A stretch of 64,000 bases of DNA from Paenibacillus shirakamiensis (GTDB lineage Bacteria; Bacillota; Bacilli; Paenibacillales; Paenibacillaceae): NCBI RefSeq assembly GCF_017874255.1, contig NZ_JAGGLD010000001.1, positions 1,426,001 through 1,490,000 of the forward strand, written 5' to 3'. This document shows positions 33,205 to 42,422 of the stretch, in pieces. The notes under the pieces are model-generated. The model was not told the DNA's origin. It saw only the letters and a list, made by a program, of their open reading frames with translations, and did not search any database. The translations under genes and the position numbers were made by a program. The first letter of the stretch is position 1. The number at the start of each line of letters is the position of its first letter.

Positions 33205-33756
33205 TTATTTATATGATTCCTTTACCTGCTCCGCTAACTGATGCATCTTCAGCATCGTATTGAAATTTCTAGATGTAGATCTCCCTTTATTCTTACTTAA
33301 AAAAGATGCCAATTTCGAATCCAATATACTTTGACGGAAATAAAAATAGATGTGATCTCCATAAATTTTGAATTCATCCTGCTGGGAATCTAGTGAATAG
33401 AGAACCTCTTGTTCACCCTCGGATAAAGGATGATCCAATAACGTGATATGAATGCTTTCCCCTTTTTCAAGCTGATCTTTCGGAAAAGGACATTGCTCTA
33501 CAATCTGCTCTAGTTCGGCAGCAGTGCGAATTAAGATTTTACTCGTCAGTTGAAAATGAGACTCCACTTCCGCTTCTAACTTAGATACAAGTTCATCCGG
33601 ACCTAGATTAGATGTAAAAAGCACATTCCCACTGTTAATATAGGTTTTGACTTGCTGCACGCCGATTTGCTCCCAGCTGATTTTGAGTTCAGCCATACTG
33701 ACCTTTTTGTTCCCGCCCACATTTATTCCTCTTAGAAAAGCGATATAGACCGTCAT
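33205..33756 (-). CDS. DUF1697 domain protein
   Basis: 183 aa. The family signature TVYIAFLRGINVGGNKKVSM at the N-terminus and VKTYINSGNVLFTSN are clear. DUF1697 proteins are small, soluble and of unknown function. The start codon overlaps the stop of the preceding 305-aa gene by one base, so the two are cotranscribed. The C-terminal part (KNKGRSTSRNFNTMLKMHQL) is also typical. Confidence 0.9.
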   Translation of the reverse strand: MTVYIAFLRGINVGGNKKVSMAELKISWEQIGVQQVKTYINSGNVLFTSNLGPDELVSKLEAEVESHFQLTSKILIRTAAELEQIVEQCPFPKDQLEKGESIHITLLDHPLSEGEQEVLYSLDSQQDEFKIYGDHIYFYFRQSILDSKLASFLSKNKGRSTSRNFNTMLKMHQLAEQVKESYK

Positions 33757-34673
33757 TATGTATCTTCACCTCCTCTAAATATCACCTGTATATAAGGAGC
33801 ACCCCAGTTAGTATTATCTATTAAGTTGACTTCTGTACTTTCTTGCTGAGTTATCAATTGTTGAAGTCTCTCTGCCTCTACGGGAAAACCTAAATTATTC
33901 AGCTGTTCTACAAACCATACAGCTATCTTAGCCTCAGGTATGTCCATTTGACATTGCCTGATCATAGCAAGCTTGGTTTCAAGCGGTTCTTTATCAAATA
34001 CAATCTGCCTTTCCGCTTCCCCCATTGACATCATCGTGTTGAACTTTTTTAGATGGAACTCTCTTTTTGTGATAGAAGACTTGATAATTCCATCAGAACT
34101 AAATGGCATTACACCTATATTATTTGGTATGGATACAGCAACAGCATTTGCTCGCTCAATTTCGATTTTCATTATATAAAGATAGGAATCTGGGATCTGA
34201 GGATAATTTAATTGTTGGAATGCTTCGACAAATGCTCTTCTGCTTAATTCTTCCTCATCTAGATCCTGACTACTATAAGCTTTTATTTGTTCAGCTCTGG
34301 ATTTCCTATAATCATCCTCATTACTAAATGAATCAATTAGAATCATTTCATCCTCACGCCCAATAAGAATCGTGAAGAAGTCTTTTATATTACGAGCCAC
34401 TATTTTTATCCATGGATTCGACATAGGCGTAACTACCACGATTGGACATTCATCTAATTGCTTACCAACTCCAAAATCAGTTAATATCGCAAAATGAATG
34501 CCATCTACCCCAGTGCGTCCAAATGTGACCCCGTCGACTGGAGAGCAAAAGTAATTTCCGTTTCCATTCCCTTCAATACCCAAATACAACCCAGATGGCA
34601 TGACATAGTCTGTCTTTGTTAGATACTTTTTTTCTAATTCGATGATTTGCTCCAGAACTTGTGAACGTAGCAT
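33756..34673 (-). CDS. hypothetical protein, 305 aa
   Basis: No family recognised. The ATG at 34673 follows GGAG by 9 bases; an in-frame ATG at 34688 lacks support. The N-terminal part LEQIIELEKKYLTKTDYVMP and YFCSPVDGVTFGRTGVDGIH with FAILTDFGVGKQLDECPIVV look like a SUKH/KNR4-like soluble fold, but I cannot confirm this. No signal or membrane segment. It is coupled to the DUF1697 gene by a one-base overlap. Confidence 0.7.
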   Translation of the reverse strand: MLRSQVLEQIIELEKKYLTKTDYVMPSGLYLGIEGNGNGNYFCSPVDGVTFGRTGVDGIHFAILTDFGVGKQLDECPIVVVTPMSNPWIKIVARNIKDFFTILIGREDEMILIDSFSNEDDYRKSRAEQIKAYSSQDLDEEELSRRAFVEAFQQLNYPQIPDSYLYIMKIEIERANAVAVSIPNNIGVMPFSSDGIIKSSITKREFHLKKFNTMMSMGEAERQIVFDKEPLETKLAMIRQCQMDIPEAKIAVWFVEQLNNLGFPVEAERLQQLITQQESTEVNLIDNTNWGAPYIQVIFRGGEDT

Positions 34674-34821
34674 GATATAAAACTCCACCCCTCGTCATGT
34701 ATGAATTTTGTATATAATTGTGTAGATTTTGTAGTCTATCCTTCTATTATTCTCTCTATTTCTAGGTATTCCCTTGCACTTGCATTATAATAAATGGTAA
34801 TTCATGAATAAGGAGACTCCC

Positions 34822-35331
34822 ATGAAAAAAACCAGACTTTACCATTCTTCACTCTGTCTAGCTGTCAGCTTGATTTTAATCAGTGGATGTAGTTCCAAGG
34901 AAGAGTCCAAATCCACTTCAGCTCCCTCTCATCAAGAACATGTGGCGAGTGGTGATCTTCAAGAGACGACCGCATCCCTAACTACTTTACCTGCTTTTCT
35001 AAATCAGACTTCTACTCTAGTAAAAGAGGGATATCTTGCCGCAGCGGCCCATGTCGATGTACTAACTTCTATCCCCTGTTATTGTGGCTGCGGAAAATCT
35101 GCAGGCCATCAGAGTAACTTGAACTGTTTCATTAGCAAAGTACAATCTGATGGTACCGTCATTTGGGATGATCATGGTACGCGCTGTAATGTGTGTATTG
35201 AGACGGCTATGCTGACTGCTGAAATGAAGAAGCAAGGCAAGACAACTAGCGAAATAAGACAATTTATAGATGATCGATATCAAGAAGGCTATGCAAAACC
35301 TACGCCTACTCCCGCTCCAGCAGAAATATAA
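34822..35331 (+). CDS. PCYCGC-motif lipoprotein
   Basis: 169 aa from the ATG at 34822, which follows AAGGAG by 7 bases. Lipoprotein signal with lipobox LILISGCSS. After a Ser/Thr-rich linker comes the PCYCGC domain (Pfam PF13798): ILTSIPCYCGCGKSAGHQSN with further Cys in LNCF and TRCNVCIETA. The six or more cysteines on the outside of the membrane suggest metal or redox binding; the family's role is unknown. The tail is Pro-rich (KPTPTPAPAEI). The terminator at 35365-35417 is shared with the convergent chitinase gene. Confidence 0.88.
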   Translation: MKKTRLYHSSLCLAVSLILISGCSSKEESKSTSAPSHQEHVASGDLQETTASLTTLPAFLNQTSTLVKEGYLAAAAHVDVLTSIPCYCGCGKSAGHQSNLNCFISKVQSDGTVIWDDHGTRCNVCIETAMLTAEMKKQGKTTSEIRQFIDDRYQEGYAKPTPTPAPAEI

Positions 35332-35364
35332 TTCTCGATAACTGCTTTCATGCAGTGAGGAATA

Positions 35365-35417
35365 TAAAAAAGTGCCCCGTTCAGCCCAAGTTCTGGACTG
35401 TCGGAGCACTTTTTTTA
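35365..35417. terminator. bidirectional terminator between convergent genes
   Basis: AAAAAAGTGC(C)CCG pairs with CGG(A)GCACTTTTTT around an inner CAG/CTG. It ends the PCYCGC gene and the chitinase gene. Confidence 0.85.
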
Positions 35418-35436
35418 TTAGGTGAGACGGCTTACT

Positions 35437-38400
35437 TTATTGGTTGTTAATGGAATATTTTTTGCCACCAATGGTAATGGTGAAGTTCGTTGGACCACTG
35501 ATAGGTAAGTAGTAGACCAAGTTGAAGTCTTCACTCGCGCCTGGAGCAATCGTCTTGTAAGCTGGCAACGTTACTGCGATTCGGTGGAAGTCACCTTTTA
35601 GACCGCCCACGTTGTTACCTGTATGTCCGACGGATACTACACTAATCGTATCTCCGCTCCAGCTTCCAAATTGTGGTGAAGTTGAAGTAGGTACATCAAA
35701 TTCAATGACGGAACTTCCAGTAATTGTTACATTACTGTTGTTCGTAAGTCTAAGAATTGGGTTGATTGGATAATTCTGATCTCCCAATTTGAACCCCGTA
35801 AATTGCACGGACATGTTCAGTTTATCTGTAGGAAGACCTGCTGTGTTATTTTTGCTGTTGTAAGGAGTTGCCGCTTTGAATTTATCGGACAATAGCTTCG
35901 TCAAAGTGTATCCAATATAGTATTCACCCTTACCATTGTTACGATCTGGATAGAAGTCATAGTCGCCTGCAAGTTCCCAGATCATGACTCCGCCAATGCC
36001 ATTTTTCACAACATAATCTGCTTTGGCTCCTAAAGACTGTTCATCTTCAGTAGATAAGAATACTTTCGTAGTTGGGTTCCATAACCATGGGGCTACCAAT
36101 GTAGAGTCATAGTTACGAGTATAGGTACCCGTTAATGTAGCTCCTGCAAGACCATAGTCTTTAAGATAAGAACCAACGATACCTTTTTCAAGGTTCTTCG
36201 CATGCCACATCGGGTTTGAACCTGCGCCTACTTCTTTGCCATTCTCTGTATCATGCCAGATGTTATCTACGCCCGTCGCACCATCGCCACATGAAGTTAG
36301 ACCTTGAGCACAGTTAGTTCCTGAAGAACTGCCCCATAATCCATTTGTTCCTCCTGTAACGTTCTTGAAACCCCGAGTGTAATAAGGTACTCCGATGTTA
36401 ATCCGTCCAGCCGCCATCATGCCGCGCATATAGTGATATGCCCAGTCCGTATTCAAATATCCAATTCCGCCATATTGAGAAGTAGAGTATACAGAACTTG
36501 CTGCGAGTTCCGCATCTTTACCATCATCGAACAATGCCGCATTCGGTCCTACGAATTTGTTCCAAGCTCCATGTAGGTCATAACTCATTACATTTACATA
36601 GTCTAGATATTTAAGAGGGTTGAATGTCTCCATACCACGAAGCAAGTACCCTGAAGATGGGGATGCAATCGTAAGCATATAGTATTTACCGTCTTGTGCT
36701 GAAGCTTGATCGAGCTTCGTGCGAAGCGTTTTGAGTAGAGCATCATAACTCGCTTGCAGACCTTTCAGACGTGGGCTGGAGAAGCTCCAATCCAGTGGAT
36801 TTCCTGCTTTGTCCATCGTTGTTGGATATTCATAATCCAGATCCGCTCCATTGAAATCATACTTGCGAAGGAACGCTACTACGGAATCTGCAAATGTGTT
36901 AATTCCAGCTTGGTTAATGGAACCATCTGCATTTGTTGTCATGCTGTAATATCCGCCAGAAGCTACACGGTTTCCATTATCATCAAAGTAACCGCCAGTC
37001 TCAGCCCATCCACCAATGGAGACCAAAGTCTTCACGCCTGGATGTTGTTTCTTGAATTTGTTCATCAAATTCAAATTACCTTTGTAAGGAAGTGTTGGAT
37101 CCATAGCTGCATCACTAAATTCAGGCCATGTCATCCCAACAGAAGAGTTATTAGCATTGGTCTCGCTACCAACTGATACTTTATTGCTGCTATCGATATG
37201 CGCAAAAGCATAGTTGATATGCGTCAAGTAATTCCAAGGAATATCAGATGCCAAGTATTTAGGTGCACCATCTTTACCTGTTCTCCAGCTTGTAAAGTAA
37301 CCAATAATGCGGCGCTTCGCATCGTTCGCTAATTTTTCGCGTCCGTCTGTGTCATACGCTTGGCAGTAAGGAATTCCAGTTACGCCAGAGTTGAACAATC
37401 CTTCAGGACGACAAGCTTCTTGATTAGTTGTTGTATCCGCTTTTGCAGTTTTCACAGCAAGAGCTGCGCTCGCCGCGGATTCCAGACCTTCGGCATCTTT
37501 CGCTTTTACAGTGAAAGAATACTGAGTATCTGCTTGTAATCCAGTTACCACTGCATTAGTAGTAGTCACTTCTTGTTTGCCACCTGTGTAATACACAGTG
37601 TAGCCAGTCACCGCTTTATCATCTGTAGATGCAGTCCAAGACAAAGTTACAGTTGTAGCCGTTTGTGCTGATGAAGCAACGTTAGCTGGAACTGTAGGAG
37701 CTTGATTCGCTACAGCTGCCTTAGTCTTCACAGCAACTGCGTTGCTCGCTGCGGATTCCAAACCTTCAGCATCCTTTGCTTTCACAGTAAAGGAATAGTC
37801 CGTATTTGCTGTAAGTCCCGTAACTACCGCAGAAGTCGATGTAACATCCACTTTACCGCCAGTGTAGTATACGGTGTAACCTGTTACTGCTTTATCATCT
37901 GTAGCTGCTGTCCAGCTCAAAGTTACTGTTGTATCCGTTTGAGCGGAAGATGCAAGATTAGTTGGAGCTGTTGGAGCAGTATTCGGCGTAGTAGGATTAG
38001 CACTAGTCTTGCCAGTTACACTGCTACTTGCCGCAGATTCAAGTCCTTCATTGTCTTTGGCTTTGACCGTAAAGGTATAGCTGGTGTTCGCCGTTAGACC
38101 TGTAATCACCGCACTATTAGTGGTAACGGATTTGGAACTTGTTCCGTAGTACACTGTGTAGCTAGCTACCTGTTTGTCATCCGTAGAAGCCGTCCAATTC
38201 AGAGTCAAGCTCGTCGTTGTTGGTGTGGATACAGTAAGACCACCTGGAACTGTAGGTGCTGTGTTCGTAGGTGCTGTACCACAAGCGCCCTGATCTTCCC
38301 AAGCGCCATTCACGCCTGGTGTATCCCCTTGGGTCCACCATTTTGCTTTCCAAGAATGGCTGCTATATGATGCTAGATTACCAGCTGTGTAAGCCTTAGT

Positions 38401-38730
38401 GGATACCCATGCGTCTGGGCAACCCGATGGATTTGGAGTAGGTGTAGTTGTTCCTCCATCTCCACATGCGCCTTGATCTTCCCAAGCTGTTGAAGTATCC
38501 GGTTTGTCACCTTGCGTCCACCATTTTGCCTTCCAATTGTGACCCCCTGAGGAAGCGATCGTACCGGCCGTGTAAGCTTTCGACGTATCCCAAGCGGCGG
38601 CACAAGCTGTAGCTGCCGATGCAACGGAAGGCTTGATTAAAGCATTAAAAGGACCTAGAATCAGGGCAAATACAACCGCAAACACCATGCTCAGTTTCAA
38701 CATATTTTGTTTTCTCGTGTGAACCAACAT
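35437..38730 (-). CDS. modular secreted chitinase, GH18 with two CBM5/12 and three fibronectin III domains
   Basis: 1097 aa. Signal peptide (to about residue 41), then two chitin-binding CBM5/12 modules (about 42-92 and 105-152; each with WDTSKAYTAG/WVSTKAYTAG and KAKWWTQGD), then three fibronectin III repeats (about 157-430) rich in SWTASTDDKAVTGYTVYY. The GH18 barrel (about 470-920) has the catalytic motif FNGADLDYEYP near residue 628; the first Asp of DxxDxDxE is Asn but the Asp-Asp-Glu core is intact. A C-terminal beta-rich module (about 965-1097) resembles a cellulose/chitin-binding-like domain. It degrades chitin outside the cell. GAGGAG precedes the ATG and a cre site lies upstream. 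Confidence 0.95.
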   Translation of the reverse strand: MLVHTRKQNMLKLSMVFAVVFALILGPFNALIKPSVASAATACAAAWDTSKAYTAGTIASSGGHNWKAKWWTQGDKPDTSTAWEDQGACGDGGTTTPTPNPSGCPDAWVSTKAYTAGNLASYSSHSWKAKWWTQGDTPGVNGAWEDQGACGTAPTNTAPTVPGGLTVSTPTTTSLTLNWTASTDDKQVASYTVYYGTSSKSVTTNSAVITGLTANTSYTFTVKAKDNEGLESAASSSVTGKTSANPTTPNTAPTAPTNLASSAQTDTTVTLSWTAATDDKAVTGYTVYYTGGKVDVTSTSAVVTGLTANTDYSFTVKAKDAEGLESAASNAVAVKTKAAVANQAPTVPANVASSAQTATTVTLSWTASTDDKAVTGYTVYYTGGKQEVTTTNAVVTGLQADTQYSFTVKAKDAEGLESAASAALAVKTAKADTTTNQEACRPEGLFNSGVTGIPYCQAYDTDGREKLANDAKRRIIGYFTSWRTGKDGAPKYLASDIPWNYLTHINYAFAHIDSSNKVSVGSETNANNSSVGMTWPEFSDAAMDPTLPYKGNLNLMNKFKKQHPGVKTLVSIGGWAETGGYFDDNGNRVASGGYYSMTTNADGSINQAGINTFADSVVAFLRKYDFNGADLDYEYPTTMDKAGNPLDWSFSSPRLKGLQASYDALLKTLRTKLDQASAQDGKYYMLTIASPSSGYLLRGMETFNPLKYLDYVNVMSYDLHGAWNKFVGPNAALFDDGKDAELAASSVYSTSQYGGIGYLNTDWAYHYMRGMMAAGRINIGVPYYTRGFKNVTGGTNGLWGSSSGTNCAQGLTSCGDGATGVDNIWHDTENGKEVGAGSNPMWHAKNLEKGIVGSYLKDYGLAGATLTGTYTRNYDSTLVAPWLWNPTTKVFLSTEDEQSLGAKADYVVKNGIGGVMIWELAGDYDFYPDRNNGKGEYYIGYTLTKLLSDKFKAATPYNSKNNTAGLPTDKLNMSVQFTGFKLGDQNYPINPILRLTNNSNVTITGSSVIEFDVPTSTSPQFGSWSGDTISVVSVGHTGNNVGGLKGDFHRIAVTLPAYKTIAPGASEDFNLVYYLPISGPTNFTITIGGKKYSINNQ

Positions 38731-39008
38731 TATTCATCTCCTCTTATATGGTTTTGCTATATTCTTTGAAACTAAAAACTCCCTCCTTGACCTAACAGGT
38801 TATGGTAGGAAACGCTTTCATTTCCTCTCCTCTATTCTAATTAGCAGGAGCCAAAATTACAGGTGTACAATTCTCTAATATAGGGATAATTATTTCTTAT
38901 TCCATTCACAATTCGATAGAATACTGTCTATAAATTAAGCTTATTACCTGGTCTTAAATACATTTAAGTCTATTACTGTACTAAAATACCCCACTAAACT
39001 CCTGTTAC
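38731..39008. other. chitinase promoter region
   Basis: Gene-free stretch with the cre site at 38808-38820 and AT-rich sequence beyond it. I could not fix one promoter with confidence. No riboswitch recognised. Confidence 0.5.
38808..38820 (-). promoter_or_regulatory. catabolite-responsive element (cre) upstream of the chitinase gene
   Basis: On the minus strand TGAAAGCGTTTCC matches the Bacillus CcpA consensus (TGWAANCGNTNWCA) at nearly every defined position. It lies 78 bases before the chitinase start, so glucose repression is expected. Confidence 0.75.
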
Positions 39009-39049
39009 AAAAAAAAGCTTTCTCCACTTGTCTGGAGAAAGCTTTTTTT
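39009..39049 (-). terminator. strong terminator after the stalk-protein gene
   Basis: AAAAAAGCTTTCTCC pairs with GGAGAAAGCTTTTTT around ACTTGTCT; it can act on both strands. Confidence 0.92.
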
Positions 39050-39080
39050 ATGTTTTTAAAAGATTAGTATATAAGTACTA

Positions 39081-40709
39081 TTACATCGATTTAGTCAAAT
39101 GAATTTGACCCGCATCAAAGTTCACATTCCATCCAAGCAATTCTGCAATGAAACGAACAGGGACTACAGTTCTTCCATCTTTGTTTACGATAACTTTAGC
39201 TCCTACTGATTTACGCATACCGTTGACTTCCATGAAATCTTTATTAATCCAGAATTTCAAAGTGTCGCTACCAGCAGTTACCCATACGGATTGAGTCTTG
39301 GCATCATATTGTACGTTAGCGCCAATACCTTCTCCTAAGTAACGAAGTGGGATATAAGTTTTGTTCATCCACACCATTGGCATAGTATCCATCATCGTTA
39401 CTTTACCATTGATTGTAAGGGATTTACTATTCAGTTTCATCCAAACCGATGATTCTGTTGGCATTGGAGTAGGGGTTGGTGTTGGCATTGGAGTAGATGC
39501 CTCTTGGAACTTGTCATTGAACTGGTTCACAATCGCATTACTTAGCGCTTGACCGACACCAAACATTGTTTTGAATCCTTCACGATTCGTAGCATAAGAA
39601 CCTTGGAAATCATTTGCTGCATATTTGTCTAATGTAGTTTGCACTTGACCTTCATGTGTACGAAGGGCAGGCAGACTTGCAGATTTAGGCAAGTTTTGAG
39701 CTGTAGCCGTATCAAGGAAGTTCGCAAATTCTACGGTAAATCCATCAATACGTTGTTTTACAGCATCACGTTGTTGTGTATTTCCACTCTTCACGGCATT
39801 TACATAGTCGCTTTGAGCATTTACGTGATTTGTAGTCCAGATTCTTTCAAATTCGTTCGCACCGTCTTTACCGTAAATGGATGCAATCGCTGCTTTGAAG
39901 TCAGCGGTATTGCCACCTTCAGCTGCAATTAGATAAGTATAGTCATTGCGGCCATCGAATTGTTTTTGCATCTCCAATGCAGAAAGTGCAAAGTGTTCGG
40001 AAGCCAAGCTATTCAGTGCTGATCTAAGATCTGCAGCCTTAGTATCGGATTTCGTATTATTAAATTTCTCAGGCATTTGAGTAACAATTGCACCTGACAA
40101 GGCTTTACTTATTTTGAACATGGTCATATATCCTTCACGATAAGCAGCATAGGCATCTTTATAATCACCAGCTACATATTCATCAAATGTCTTTTGGACT
40201 TGATCTTCATGAAGTCGAATGGCATCTTTTGCTGCTTGCTTAGGCAGATTACCTGCTGTCGCAGTTGCTAGGAATGTGGAGAATTCATCCACGAATCCTT
40301 GTACTTGTTGCAAGGCTTTCTCTCTTGCTTCTTTGTTGTTCATTTTTGTTGCTTTTACTAGATCGTCTGTATATTTGTTATGAGCGCGGAAGATTCTCTC
40401 AAATTCAGCGCCGCCTTTTTCACCATAAAGGGATGTAATTGCAGGTTGCATATCCAGTGCATTTTGATCCAATGCTTTGTAAGCTTCTTCAGCATCTTTG
40501 GAGCCATCATAAGCTTTGGTCATTGCTGTAACAGCAAGCGCAAAGTGTTCTGATAATAAATGGTCTAGATTAGCTCTCAAATCGGCTGCTGGTGTATTCA
40601 CCGTTGCGCGAGTCGCTGCTGCGGCTCCTACCTGTGCTGGTAAAGCGGCTGGTAATACAAGGGTTAAACCAAGTACGGGTATGGCTAATGTTTTCATCTT
40701 CATGATCAT
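39081..40709 (-). CDS. secreted protein with duplicated helical domain and copper-amine-oxidase-like stalk domain
   Basis: 542 aa. Signal peptide (to about residue 30, cleavage after VGAAA), then two similar helical repeats (about 40-215 and 225-395). Each has a SEHFAL helix, an EFERI(F/W) helix and an (L)HE.QVQ helix with conserved Glu and His residues, then a Pro/Thr linker (STPMPTPTPTPMPT) and a copper amine oxidase N-terminal-like domain (about 425-540: YIPLRYLGEGIGANVQYD; TVVPVRFIAELLGWNVNF). The conserved Glu/His pattern could bind metal in a four-helix bundle. Surface location is likely. AAGGAG precedes the ATG; an ATG at 40703 is also possible. Confidence 0.8.
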   Translation of the reverse strand: MIMKMKTLAIPVLGLTLVLPAALPAQVGAAAATRATVNTPAADLRANLDHLLSEHFALAVTAMTKAYDGSKDAEEAYKALDQNALDMQPAITSLYGEKGGAEFERIFRAHNKYTDDLVKATKMNNKEAREKALQQVQGFVDEFSTFLATATAGNLPKQAAKDAIRLHEDQVQKTFDEYVAGDYKDAYAAYREGYMTMFKISKALSGAIVTQMPEKFNNTKSDTKAADLRSALNSLASEHFALSALEMQKQFDGRNDYTYLIAAEGGNTADFKAAIASIYGKDGANEFERIWTTNHVNAQSDYVNAVKSGNTQQRDAVKQRIDGFTVEFANFLDTATAQNLPKSASLPALRTHEGQVQTTLDKYAANDFQGSYATNREGFKTMFGVGQALSNAIVNQFNDKFQEASTPMPTPTPTPMPTESSVWMKLNSKSLTINGKVTMMDTMPMVWMNKTYIPLRYLGEGIGANVQYDAKTQSVWVTAGSDTLKFWINKDFMEVNGMRKSVGAKVIVNKDGRTVVPVRFIAELLGWNVNFDAGQIHLTKSM

Positions 40710-40817
40710 TTCACTCCTTCAGAATGTGTTTTCATCTTTCTCATAGTATGGAACGCACACTTTGGAATTTTGGATCACTCTAGATTACAAAAAAATATAA
40801 AAGTTTTTTTAGGCGAC

Positions 40818-40864
40818 AAAAAACCGTATTTGGAAGTGTCCTGTTCGACATCCGAAATACGGTT
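40818..40864 (-). terminator. terminator of the 40871-42710 operon
   Basis: AACCGTATTT(C)GGA pairs with (T)CCAAATACGGTT with further pairing inside, followed by TTTT on the minus strand, directly after the stop. Confidence 0.85.
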
Positions 40865-40870
40865 GTATAG

Positions 40871-41533
40871 TTAGACTATCGTCAGTGGATTCCCTTCATA
40901 AATAGAAGTCCCTATTCTTGAAGATTGTGCAGCACGTACCATAGAGCCAGCTACATCTTGAACGCGAATAGGTTTGTATTTAGATAAAGGTCCCATCATT
41001 AATGGCGAATACAAGGGGCTCAGGAGGCTAGCGATCCGCTCCCCTAACCTAAATTCTGTACGGTGAGCCAACAATAATGAAGGTCGGAAAATATGCAGCG
41101 AATTGAACTTTATTCCTTCCAAAGCTTGTTCCATTTCACCTTTTACCCTAGAGTAGAAGATTTTGGAGGTAGGATCTGCTCCTACTGCTGAAATCACGAA
41201 GAACTTACCGACATGCTGCTTGGAAGCCATCTCCGCTATAGCTTTAGGGTAATCATAATCCACACGTCTGAATGCCTCTTGTGATCCAGCCGTCTTAATT
41301 GTAGTTCCTAAACAACAATATACTTCATCGACTTGAAACTGTGCAGTATACTGTTCCAGTTGTTCAAAACTTACAATAATCTGTTCTAACTTGGGATGAA
41401 CAATACCCAGTGGGGCTCTCACGAGTACCCGAACTTTCGTATATGAAGGCTGATCTAATAGCATTTGAACAACTTCCCTACCTACCATTCCACTTGCTCC
41501 AGCCACTAAGGCTATTTTACAGTGCACACTCAT
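40871..41533 (-). CDS. NAD(P)-binding oxidoreductase, atypical SDR family
   Basis: 220 aa. Rossmann motif KIALVAGASGMVGREVVQML, then VRVLVRAPLG, the central VDEVYCCLGTTIKTAGSQEA (as in HTATIP2/YwnB-like proteins) and the KFFVISAVGADPTSKIFYSR VKGEMEQ segment carrying the Tyr and Lys of the active-site region. Function in bacteria unclear; probably a redox or quinone-related reductase. It starts 17 bp after the lipoprotein gene, the last of a three-gene operon. Confidence 0.85.
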   Translation of the reverse strand: MSVHCKIALVAGASGMVGREVVQMLLDQPSYTKVRVLVRAPLGIVHPKLEQIIVSFEQLEQYTAQFQVDEVYCCLGTTIKTAGSQEAFRRVDYDYPKAIAEMASKQHVGKFFVISAVGADPTSKIFYSRVKGEMEQALEGIKFNSLHIFRPSLLLAHRTEFRLGERIASLLSPLYSPLMMGPLSKYKPIRVQDVAGSMVRAAQSSRIGTSIYEGNPLTIV

Positions 41534-41549
41534 GACCCTTCCTCTTCCT

Positions 41550-42398
41550 CTAACTAAAAGAATAGCTCGGACTAATCTGTTCCAATCGGTTCAACTCTTC
41601 CGCTGAGATTTCACCCAAATCCTCCATTTGATGCGTCTGAAGCTGATATCTATGAAGAGTAGGTTTGGAGGAATCATCGATGCTTACGAAATCAAAGAAA
41701 TTCCCTGTGGCTCCCCATAAAATAACAGGGGTAGTCATATACAGTACGGGAGAAGGGATATCTTCCAGCCTCCGCAGTTCTGGATCGAATAATGCTATAG
41801 AACTTCGTAAATTATTACCATACGCTAAGGCTAGACGACTTCCTTTTGGGGACCAATTATAATCGTCCACGGTATCTACATTCCCTCTGCCATTGCGACT
41901 TAGATAAGTATTGAGATCATAATACTCACCTGTTTTTTGGTTCACAATCGTTAACGAATACCCCTCAGCCGTCTGGACATGAATTGCTAAAAATTTATGA
42001 TCTGAGGATAATGATAAAGATTCTAATTGAATAGGATCCTTATAATCAACCTGATGTTGCGTGCTTCCCTGCTTAATAAGTAGCTTCTGAACAACGAGTT
42101 GATTATTCTCTGCAAAAGGTGCGCGCTCAGCGCGAACCTGAACATCCCCTTCGGACCACGTTAATATTGCATCTTTCCACTGTAACTGAGCTTTGGGACT
42201 GCGCTGATAGTAAGTCGTTTGCTCCTTGGCTTCTGGTTGCACTGGACTCTTCTCTACTTTAGAAGATTCTAAGGGTGGACTGATCTGCTGCTTAGTATCC
42301 GATACTTCTTGGGGCTGCTTATCCGCAGAAGAAGATTCGCATCCACCTAGGAGAAGGGCAGCTGCAATTAATACAAATATTCCTGTGTTCTTACTCAT
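41550..42398 (-). CDS. hypothetical lipoprotein, beta-rich
   Basis: 282 aa. Lipobox ALLLGGCESS at about residue 20, then a Gln/Lys/Pro-rich linker and a domain of about 200 residues with repeated short strands. HKFLAIHVQTAEGYSLTIVN, YNWSPKGSRLALAYGNNLRS and SIALFDPELRRLEDIPSPVL read like partial WD40 or TolB-type propeller blades. GGGAGG precedes the ATG. It lies between an antibiotic biosynthesis monooxygenase-like gene and an SDR gene. No function assigned. Confidence 0.75.
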   Translation of the reverse strand: MSKNTGIFVLIAAALLLGGCESSSADKQPQEVSDTKQQISPPLESSKVEKSPVQPEAKEQTTYYQRSPKAQLQWKDAILTWSEGDVQVRAERAPFAENNQLVVQKLLIKQGSTQHQVDYKDPIQLESLSLSSDHKFLAIHVQTAEGYSLTIVNQKTGEYYDLNTYLSRNGRGNVDTVDDYNWSPKGSRLALAYGNNLRSSIALFDPELRRLEDIPSPVLYMTTPVILWGATGNFFDFVSIDDSSKPTLHRYQLQTHQMEDLGEISAEELNRLEQISPSYSFS

Positions 42399-42422
42399 CT
42401 ATTGCCCTCCCACAGATCTAGG

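Noticed and set aside
35437..38624. Several long frames on the plus strand of the chitinase gene
   Set aside because: They are shadows of the repeated fibronectin and CBM coding sequence with no RBS.
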